Of a stretch of DNA of 19,498 nt, positions 13,614 through 19,498 are shown piece by piece. Numbering within the stretch: position 1 is the stretch's first letter; every line of letters starts with the position of its first letter. Origin of the DNA: DASWHR01 sp035541035. Lineage in GTDB: Bacteria > Actinomycetota > AC-67. Location of the stretch: the NCBI GenBank assembly GCA_035541035.1, contig DATLFO010000200.1, forward strand, positions 1 through 19,498, written 5' to 3'. The position numbers and the translations under genes were made by a program. The notes beneath the pieces are model-generated. The model saw only the letters and a list, made by a program, of their open reading frames with translations. It did no database searches and was not told the DNA's origin.

Positions 13614-15752
13614 TTAGGTCGTGCGAATCCACAGAACCTGACCGGTCGCGCCGCGCACGCCCACGATTAGCGTGCGCTCACGCGTGCCGCTGCGCTGCAG
13701 CACGGTGATGACGATGTCGCCGGTTCCGTTCGGGTTCATCGACTGCGTGTGCACGTCGCGCACGCGCTCGGTACCGCCGCCGACCAGAACCCGGGAGGTC
13801 CACGCCGGGGCGCCGTTCGCGCCGGAGGCCGTCTTGATCACCAGGCTGTCCGAGGTGCGCGTCACGGACTCTTGCACGTCCACAATGTCCGCCGCGGCGT
13901 CGCCGACGACGTTGCCGCCGACGGGCGCGCCCGGGTCGAGCGTCGAGGTGCGGCTCCACAGCAGCGCGCCGGTCTGCGCCGACACCGCCGCCTGGCTCCA
14001 CTGCGTCGCGAGCCCGTCGGACGGGACCGCATTGACCGCGTGGACCATGTCGGGGTGGACGTCGGCGTCGATCCGACCGGCGGACGGGCTCAGCTTCGCC
14101 GACCAGTCGCCGATGCCGCCGCCGTTCGCGACGGGAACATCTCGCGAGTACAGGCTGGTGCCGTTCGCTCCGCCGAGCGCCCGATAGACGACCTTCGACG
14201 GGATCCGGCCCGGCGCGGACACGTGCAGGCCTTGCGTCTGCACGTCCAGGCCGGCCGCGGCGTCGAACGAGCCGCCGACGAACGCGATCGCGGCTTCGTC
14301 GAGCGTCCGGGACCACAAGCTCTGCCCCAGCGGCGCGGTGCGCACCGCGACCTGCGTCGGGCCGGTGCCCGGCACCGACGGGTAGCGGTTGATCAGGATG
14401 TCGGCGAGGCCGTCACCGTTGAGGTCGTGCCGCGCGTCGAACACGCCCACGTAGCCCGGCGCCACCGAGTCGGACGCGGCGAACAGGGGGACGCCGCTCG
14501 CGGTAAACGCGCGGTAGGTGACCAGGTTGCCGTTGCCGGTCGCAATCTCGTCGACGGCGAGCAGCCCGCGGGATCCGGTGCCGAGGAAGTCGCCGCCGAC
14601 GGCGACGGCCGGGACGGCGTCACGGCCGACCGCGGTGACCGAGGCGAGCGGCGCGCCGCTCGCGGCCGCCACCGTCGTCAGGGTCGATACGACGGCGGTC
14701 GTTCCGGCGTGATGGAACGCGACCGTCTGGGTCAGTGCGAAGTCGATGCTGCCGTCACCGTCGACGTCGGCCGGCGCCGAGCCGGTCACGTAGGCGGCGA
14801 ACGGAACCGGGCTGTCCTGCGACGCCGCCCGCTGACGGGCCGATTCGGTCGGCGGCGAGATCGTCGGCGTCGGCAGGCCGCTGGGAACCGTTGTCGGCAG
14901 ATCGGACGGGATCTCGGAGGGGATCCCGCTCGGAAGCTCGCTGGGAACCTCGCTCGGAAGCTCGCTGGGAACCTCGCTCGGCAGGCCGGGCAGCGGCGGC
15001 AGGCCGGACGGCGGCGTCGTGGGGACGTCGCTCGGCAGGACCGACGGCAGGCCCGATGGCGGAATGCTCGGCACGGCCGGCACGCCGGACGGGATGACGC
15101 TCGGGATCGCGCTCGGGCTGACCGAGGGGATCGACGGCGGGCTCGACGGCGGCACGGTGGGAGGCGTGGTGTCGGGCGTGTCGGTCGGCAGCGAGCCGCC
15201 GGTCGCCCAGATGTCGTTGCCGGTCGCGCCGTCCACCGCGTGCAGCGTCCAGCGCAGCTCGCGGTCGGCTTCGTGCTGCTCGAGCAGGTAGACGTCCATG
15301 GCGCCGCCGTTGATCTGCGCCGGGTACACGGCGACGTGGATCGTGGACGGACGCACGATGGGGGCCGCCTGCCAGATCGTCGACGCGTTGTGGCTCGACA
15401 GCAGGCGATAGCTCAGCGTTCCGTTGGTCGCGCGGAAGTCGATCAAGTCGGGGCGGTTGTCGCCGTTGGCGTCGCCGATGGGAACGACCAGGCGCCCCCG
15501 CGTCCCGCTGCCGGACAGCGACGCCGCGCTCTGGGCGGCGTTCACCTGCGCGGCCGAGACCTTCTGGCCGCCGGCGAGCGGCGCAAGCGCCGCGGGCATC
15601 GCGGCCGGGGTTGCGGATAGGTCGACGCGTCCCGAGGTGGCGGTGAGGATCTGGTCGAGGGTCGAGGACGTCGGGGCGCCGGTCGCGAGCGCGGCCGCGA
15701 GGGCCAGCGGGGCGATCAGCCACCGGGAAATCGTGCGGGTCGTCAGCAACAC
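13614..15752 (-). CDS. Exported FG-GAP/VCBS propeller protein with PSxxP linker
   Basis: A 712-residue secreted protein. The GTG at 15752 has GGAGG 6 nt upstream and opens a signal sequence (TTRTISRWLIAPLALAAALATGAP); earlier in-frame ATGs lack this and would add a long charged leader. Repeated Asp-rich calcium loops of the FG-GAP/VCBS type are seen: GDANGDNRPD (Asp94-Asp98), DVDGDGSID (329-337), HDLNGDGLAD (442-451), and degenerate ones later. These suggest an integrin-alpha-like beta-propeller. Residues about 190-302 interrupt the blades with a Pro/Ser repeat of the form PSxxP, rich in Glu and Asp. I see no LPxTG, membrane anchor or catalytic motif, so release or non-covalent wall attachment is likely. 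It resembles many actinobacterial surface proteins of unknown role. Confidence 0.82.
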   Translation of the reverse strand: MLLTTRTISRWLIAPLALAAALATGAPTSSTLDQILTATSGRVDLSATPAAMPAALAPLAGGQKVSAAQVNAAQSAASLSGSGTRGRLVVPIGDANGDNRPDLIDFRATNGTLSYRLLSSHNASTIWQAAPIVRPSTIHVAVYPAQINGGAMDVYLLEQHEADRELRWTLHAVDGATGNDIWATGGSLPTDTPDTTPPTVPPSSPPSIPSVSPSAIPSVIPSGVPAVPSIPPSGLPSVLPSDVPTTPPSGLPPLPGLPSEVPSELPSEVPSELPSGIPSEIPSDLPTTVPSGLPTPTISPPTESARQRAASQDSPVPFAAYVTGSAPADVDGDGSIDFALTQTVAFHHAGTTAVVSTLTTVAAASGAPLASVTAVGRDAVPAVAVGGDFLGTGSRGLLAVDEIATGNGNLVTYRAFTASGVPLFAASDSVAPGYVGVFDARHDLNGDGLADILINRYPSVPGTGPTQVAVRTAPLGQSLWSRTLDEAAIAFVGGSFDAAAGLDVQTQGLHVSAPGRIPSKVVYRALGGANGTSLYSRDVPVANGGGIGDWSAKLSPSAGRIDADVHPDMVHAVNAVPSDGLATQWSQAAVSAQTGALLWSRTSTLDPGAPVGGNVVGDAAADIVDVQESVTRTSDSLVIKTASGANGAPAWTSRVLVGGGTERVRDVHTQSMNPNGTGDIVITVLQRSGTRERTLIVGVRGATGQVLWIRTT
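14927..14981. repeat. 24-bp coding tandem repeat (2.3 copies)
   Basis: The 24-bp unit beginning CGCTCGGAAGCTCGCTGGGA is exactly repeated at 14927-14950 and 14951-14974, then CGCTCGG follows. It keeps the reading frame and codes for an 8-residue unit of the PSxxP linker (PSEVPSEL) on the minus strand. Nucleotide identity implies recent duplication, unlike the diverged repeats around it. Confidence 0.8.
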
Positions 15753-15886
15753 TATGGGCCTCCGGTCGGCGCAGGCTTCTGCTCTCGGCCTGACAACGAC
15801 GCGGCCACGCAAGACGTGACGCACTGTGCCGCAGGATCCCGATTCGTCCCTGAAGGATTTCCGGGCCGCGAGCCGACCGGCCAGAT

Positions 15887-15936
15887 CGGTTTCCGCGCGA
15901 AGGCAAGGAAACCGGACGGCCCGGGCCGAATATGAT
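15887..15936 (+). promoter_or_regulatory. Inverted repeat CGGTTTCC-N12-GGAAACCG and -10 box TATGAT
   Basis: CGGTTTCC (15887-15894) and GGAAACCG (15907-15914) are perfect inverted arms 12 nt apart. TATGAT (15931-15936) follows 16 nt later and stands 10 nt before the ATG at 15947. The right arm covers the place where a -35 box would be, and no other -35 is visible, so an activator or repressor site is plausible. The gap also lies upstream of the divergent FG-GAP gene. Confidence 0.4.
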
Positions 15937-15946
15937 CTTCAACGCT

Positions 15947-16504
15947 ATGGGAGGCTTTCGGGCATCACGGCTCGGGCTGGTGCTGCTTGCCGCGGGAACC
16001 GGAACCGCGGCGCACGTCGCCGGCTACTTCGCCGTCTTCCACGACGCCCACGGCCGCGCGGAGGCGCTCCATCGCTCGGGCCACGATTACCTCGCGTTCC
16101 TGGCAGTTCCGCTCGTTCTCGCCGCCGCGGGCGGGCTTGCCTTGTCGCTTCGTCGAGGTCTCCACCGCACCGCACGACCCGTCGCCCAAGCCGAGGCCTT
16201 CCGGTTCTTGCTCGGCGTCCAGGTGGCGGGCTATCTCGGAAGTGAGATCCTCGAACGTGGGCTCACGGGTGAGCTTCTTGCTCCTGAGACGCTGGTCGTA
16301 TGGGCGGCCGGCGCCGCCTTGCAAGTCGTCTTCGCCGCGGCGGGCGCCCTGCTCTACGTGGCGGCCGAGCGGGTCGGAGTCGCCGTCGCGTCGGCGCGCC
16401 GCGTCCGTGGTCGAGACTCCCACGTCCGTTCGCGGCCGCGGAGCAGCCGGCCGCGACGCATCGCGCCTCTGATCCGGCTCGCGCCACGCGCCCCGCCCGC
16501 CTGA
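15947..16504 (+). CDS. Four-helix integral membrane protein, unknown function
   Basis: I do not recognise this family. The product (185 residues from ATG 15947) shows four hydrophobic helices at about residues 9-30, 47-67, 86-104 and 116-140, and then an Arg/Pro-rich tail of about 40 residues, presumably cytoplasmic. A His-containing loop (HDAHGRAEALHRSGHDY) lies between helices 1 and 2. ATG 15947 is preferred because TATGAT ends 10 nt before it, giving a nearly leaderless transcript; an in-frame ATG at 15932 overlaps that box. The first helices suggest a real protein, but the last 40 codons could reflect GC-rich read-through rather than selected sequence. It begins a plus-strand run that leads to two exported proteins. 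Confidence 0.62.
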   Translation: MGGFRASRLGLVLLAAGTGTAAHVAGYFAVFHDAHGRAEALHRSGHDYLAFLAVPLVLAAAGGLALSLRRGLHRTARPVAQAEAFRFLLGVQVAGYLGSEILERGLTGELLAPETLVVWAAGAALQVVFAAAGALLYVAAERVGVAVASARRVRGRDSHVRSRPRSSRPRRIAPLIRLAPRAPPA

Positions 16505-16580
16505 TTCCTCTCGCGACGCCTCCGAACGCCCGGACCTGAGCCTCTCACGTCCGCGTTCGGTCGCACTCGCCATCGATCGA

Positions 16581-16729
16581 TCGTGCGCGCGCCCCGCGCG
16601 CCGCACGATGTGGATGCGTCTCCTCCCGGATCGGTCGCCGCTCGTGGCGGCCTCGGGCGGCGTGCATCCACCCGATGCCGCGGCGTCATCGCCGTGTCAA
16701 GCCCCTACGCACGGGACGGTCCCGTGCGT
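16581..16729 (+). promoter_or_regulatory. Structured leader with three stems before the small secreted protein
   Basis: The 246-nt gap 16505-16750 holds no gene I can support, but it does hold three stems. TCGTGCG/CGCACGA (16581-16587, 16602-16608); GTGGATGC/GCATCCAC (16610-16617, 16664-16671), which encloses an inner GCCG...CGGC hairpin; and a perfect 10-bp ACGCACGGGA/TCCCGTGCGT with a CGG loop (16707-16729), 8 nt before the AAAGGA ribosome-binding site. Together they look like a cis-acting RNA leader. It matches no riboswitch class that I know, and GC-rich DNA makes some pairing by chance. Confidence 0.35.
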
Positions 16730-16750
16730 GCGTCCGGAAAGGAAATGCAG

Positions 16751-16969
16751 ATGAAGAAGCTGTCGGCCGTCATGATTGCCCTCGTGGTGTCGCTCGCCGG
16801 ATCCGCCGCCCTCGCCGGGCACGGCGGCAAAACCTACTGCGAGGAAAACAACAAGCGCAACGGGATGCTGACCAAGGATGTGCACGAGATGCACGACCGC
16901 GTGAAGCCGATCAGTCCCGAACTCGCCGAAATCATCCACGACGAGGTCGAGCCTCGTACGTGCGAGTAA
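16751..16969 (+). CDS. Small secreted His-rich protein (72 aa)
   Basis: I do not recognise this family. The precursor has a textbook signal peptide (MKKLSAVMIALVVSLAGSAALA) with cleavage after ALA, leaving a mature chain of about 50 residues. The mature chain has five histidines (GHGG, VHEMHD, IIHD), many Glu/Asp/Lys, and two cysteines near its ends (TYCEENN; RTCE), which could form one disulfide. ATG 16751 has AAAGGA 7 nt upstream; ATG 16745 in the same frame would fall too close to it. The last 10 bp overlap the next gene's GTG start, so the two exported proteins are probably made together. Metal binding is suggested only by composition. Confidence 0.72.
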   Translation: MKKLSAVMIALVVSLAGSAALAGHGGKTYCEENNKRNGMLTKDVHEMHDRVKPISPELAEIIHDEVEPRTCE

Positions 16970-19498
16970 CAGCCGCTCGCCGCGGACGCGCCGTCCCCAC
17001 AAGGACGGCGCGTCTCGCGGCTGTGCTGGTCGTCGCTTCGATTGCGGCGACCCCGGGCTTCGCGGACTCCGGATGCGCGGCCGTGCACCGCTATCCGGTG
17101 TCCGGAGCCGAGTGGATCGTTCGCGACGTTCCCGAGTTTCCGCACGGCGATCAGGCGCTTCGCGCGCACGCCGTCGATCCTGAACGGCCTGACCGGATCT
17201 GGGGAACCAACGGGCATTCGGTGATGCGCACCGTCGACGGCGGCTGCGAGTGGCGCGAGGTGCTGCGCGCCGGGCCCGGCTCCGAGATCGTGCGTCTCGC
17301 AGCGTCCGCGGACGGCCACACGCTGCTCGCGATGCAGGAGGTAGGTGCGTCCGAGGTGGCGATCGCAGCGGCGTCGGGCGTCTCGATCGCCGTGTCGCGT
17401 GACGGCGGCGAACGATGGAGCGATTTCACCGCTCTGGCCGGCAACGGCCGCGGTGGTCCCGTCGCGATCGCGTCGTCTCATCCCGGAATCGCCTACGCGG
17501 CCGTGGGCAGCGTCCTGTGGCGTTGGGGGGAAGGGGACTGGCAGCCGGCCGGACCCGTCGCGGAGCCGCCCAAGACGCCGGATCTCGAGCCGGTCATCCG
17601 CCGGATTGAGATCGATCCGTTCGACCCGAATCGTCTCTACGTCAAAGGCTCGTACTCGCTGTTCGTCTCGCATGACGCGGGGGAGTCCTGGCGGCGGTTC
17701 GACCGGAGCGGCGATCCTGCCGGCTCCGGTCTGTTCGGGCCGTTGCTCGCGCGCCCGTCCGCATCGATGCCGGCCTCCATGCTGCTGATGCGCGGCGCGT
17801 ACCCCACGTCGCCGATCCAGGAGTACTTCGAGTCGCGAGACGGAGGTGAAACATTCGCCCGATACGACACGAGCCGCTTCGGCGGATTCATCGGCGGCGT
17901 TCCGGTCGCAGGCGCCGCGCGCGCTCCGGACGACGTGCTCGTGGCGACCGATCAGCCGGGCGGTGGCGCGGCGCACGGCGTCTGGCGCCTGGATCCGGCC
18001 ACGCGACGCTTCGTCGACGTCGATCGCTACGGCTTCGGGCCGTTCAACCAGGTCCACGCGCTCGCCGGATCCGGAAGCGGCTATTCGCTTTCCTCGCCAT
18101 CGACGATTGCCACGTATCGCGACCGCGGACGTCCTCCGTCATTCGTCGCCCGCGAGCTTCCGCCGCTTGTGCACATCCCGCCGTTCGATCCGCCGCCGCC
18201 TCCCCCGGTCCCGCCGGCGACGCTCGACGGCATTCCTTCGCGCGTTGCGCTCGAGGCCGCCGCGACGGCGTCCTTCGGTGTCGGCGTGTTCGTGCCGCCC
18301 GCGCCGACGCCGATCGACGTGTTCTTTCTGGTCGATACCTCGGGGAGTCAGACGCCGTCGGTTCGCGGGCTCGCGACCGGGATCGACGATATCGTGCGGG
18401 CGCTCGCCGAAGCCGGCATCGACGCGCAGTTCGGTCTCGGTGAGTTCCGCGACGTCAAGACGCTCCGGTACCGGCGCCGGGCTGATATCGGCCCGCCCGA
18501 TCGCCGGTTCCAATACCAGCTCGAACGCCTCCATACCGCCGGCGGCGTTGAAGAGCCGCACCTGACCGCGTTGCATCAGGTTGCGACCGGCAGCGGGCTG
18601 CCTGCCGTCGGCGACTCGCTGGCCGTGCCCGCCGGCCAGGACGCGACTTGGCGCCGCGGCTCGCTTCGTACCGTGATCCTGATCAGCGACGAACCCTTCG
18701 GGACCGATCCCAATGGTCCGTCGCGCGATAAGACCATCGCGGCGCTGCGTGCCGACGGAGCCCGGGTGATCGGCGTCGAGATCGACCCGCCAGCCGAAGC
18801 GGCTGTGTTCGACGCCGCCGGACGTACCTTTGCATCCACGCTCCGACGGCAGATGGAAGATGTCGCACGCCACACCGGCGCGTTCGCTCCTGCCGGCGGC
18901 GTGGACTGCACGGGCAACGGAACCTTCGAGGTCGAAGAGGGCGCGCCGATGGTATGCAGCATTCCGGTCGACGAGGCCGCAGGTGTCGCCCGGCTGGCCG
19001 ACCCGCTCGTCCGCATCCTGTCGCAGCTCGCCGACATGCAGACGGTCCGGCTTGCCGCGATGCCGCCGGACGGCGTGACCGCAACCGTCGATCCCGCGAC
19101 CGGGATTGCCGGCGTGGACGTCAAGTCTGCGTCGCGGCACGCGTTCACGGTCACGGTCGGCTGCCACCCGGGGCGCAGCGTCGCCGCGCCACTCAGGATT
19201 GAGGCCGTCGTCGCCGAGCGGGTGCGGGCCACGCAGCACACCCTGGTCGAGTGCGGCGCCGCCCCTCCAGCGCCCGTCCTGCCGGGGCCCGGCCCGGCGG
19301 CCGCCCTGGTGCCACCCGCCGCGGCCCAGGTTCAACCCGCATCACCGAACACGCCGAACTACATGGCCAATCCCGGCGCCTACGGTCAGATCCAGGTCAA
19401 TCCGGCCCCACGCGACGAGCACGAGGTCCAGGAAAACCGCCAGCACGAGTTCACGGCCGTCCGTCGCTCCCGAGATCCGGCTTCCGGCCTCTACGCGG
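16960..19498 (+). CDS. Exported BNR/Asp-box + von Willebrand A domain protein, 3' end missing
   Basis: A long open frame of 846 codons runs off the right edge. The GTG at 16960 begins an Arg-rich leader and a hydrophobic stretch LAAVLVVASIAATPGFA, a likely signal peptide; the GTG at 17023 would leave it too short. Four Asp-box-like motifs follow: TVDGGCEW (91-98), SRDGGERW (146-153), SHDAGESW (237-244) and SRDGGETF (292-299), implying a sialidase-type beta-propeller without visible enzyme residues. A Pro-rich hinge (about residues 402-421) leads to a VWA domain with a MIDAS motif DTSGS (459-463) and the strand VILISDEP. A cysteine-containing region and a Pro/Ala-rich stretch close the visible part. 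The role is probably surface adhesion or ligand binding; anchoring is hidden beyond the window. Confidence 0.85.
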   Translation, partial: MRVTAARRGRAVPTRTARLAAVLVVASIAATPGFADSGCAAVHRYPVSGAEWIVRDVPEFPHGDQALRAHAVDPERPDRIWGTNGHSVMRTVDGGCEWREVLRAGPGSEIVRLAASADGHTLLAMQEVGASEVAIAAASGVSIAVSRDGGERWSDFTALAGNGRGGPVAIASSHPGIAYAAVGSVLWRWGEGDWQPAGPVAEPPKTPDLEPVIRRIEIDPFDPNRLYVKGSYSLFVSHDAGESWRRFDRSGDPAGSGLFGPLLARPSASMPASMLLMRGAYPTSPIQEYFESRDGGETFARYDTSRFGGFIGGVPVAGAARAPDDVLVATDQPGGGAAHGVWRLDPATRRFVDVDRYGFGPFNQVHALAGSGSGYSLSSPSTIATYRDRGRPPSFVARELPPLVHIPPFDPPPPPPVPPATLDGIPSRVALEAAATASFGVGVFVPPAPTPIDVFFLVDTSGSQTPSVRGLATGIDDIVRALAEAGIDAQFGLGEFRDVKTLRYRRRADIGPPDRRFQYQLERLHTAGGVEEPHLTALHQVATGSGLPAVGDSLAVPAGQDATWRRGSLRTVILISDEPFGTDPNGPSRDKTIAALRADGARVIGVEIDPPAEAAVFDAAGRTFASTLRRQMEDVARHTGAFAPAGGVDCTGNGTFEVEEGAPMVCSIPVDEAAGVARLADPLVRILSQLADMQTVRLAAMPPDGVTATVDPATGIAGVDVKSASRHAFTVTVGCHPGRSVAAPLRIEAVVAERVRATQHTLVECGAAPPAPVLPGPGPAAALVPPAAAQVQPASPNTPNYMANPGAYGQIQVNPAPRDEHEVQENRQHEFTAVRRSRDPASGLYA

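Noticed and set aside
14927..14981. Possible CRISPR-like direct repeats
   Set aside because: The repeats are contiguous, in-frame and coding, with no spacers and no cas genes.
13749..15620. Long plus-strand open frame opposite the FG-GAP gene
   Set aside because: Its composition is Arg/Gly/Val/Asp-rich shadow text without motifs, while the minus strand has calcium loops, a signal peptide and a good ribosome-binding site.

Overview
The window is GC-rich (very roughly two thirds G+C by eye), tightly packed DNA that reads best as a member of the Actinomycetota. The marker evidence is a DUF4193 zinc-ribbon gene, an apolipoprotein N-acyltransferase gene overlapping a polyprenol-phosphate-mannose synthase gene (the actinobacterial Lnt/Ppm1 pair), frequent GTG starts, and starts without a Shine-Dalgarno sequence but with a TANNNT box about 6 nt upstream. 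The class cannot be fixed from this window. The DNA-end-resection cassette is unusual for well-studied actinobacteria and suggests a deep or poorly sampled lineage.

Layout. Positions 1-762 hold the 3' part of a YtcJ-like amidohydrolase. Positions 867-1765 carry a small unknown gene and an EVE-domain gene, both on the minus strand, separated by a 281-nt gap with a nested 42-bp palindrome and a perfect DnaA-box match. Divergent from the EVE gene is a secreted CocE/X-Pro-dipeptidase-type hydrolase (1877-3679), ended by a GC-rich terminator. A convergent 64-residue CxxC/CxxH protein (3894-4088) shares a divergent control region with the next operon.

The centrepiece is 4385-10551: four co-directional, overlapping genes encoding a HerA-type hexameric ATPase, SbcD (Mre11), SbcC (Rad50) and a NurA-type nuclease. 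The order herA-mre11-rad50-nurA is the one known from archaeal DNA double-strand-break resection operons. Three junctions overlap by 4, 20 and 4 bp. The leader holds a 20-bp perfect palindrome and a hairpin that would pair the ribosome-binding site. The operon ends in a GC hairpin.

Positions 10650-13544 hold a well-formed sigma70-type promoter, the DUF4193 gene, and then lnt-ppm1, a pair for lipoprotein acylation and polyprenol-phosphate-mannose supply. A strong hairpin at 13558-13598 separates ppm1 from a convergent exported FG-GAP/VCBS propeller protein with a PSxxP-repeat linker (13614-15752).

Positions 15947-19498 run on the plus strand: a four-helix membrane protein, a structured gap, a tiny His-rich secreted protein, and, overlapping it by 10 bp, a large exported protein with BNR/Asp-box repeats followed by a von Willebrand A domain. 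That last gene is open at the right edge. No rRNA, tRNA, CRISPR array or insertion sequence was recognised.
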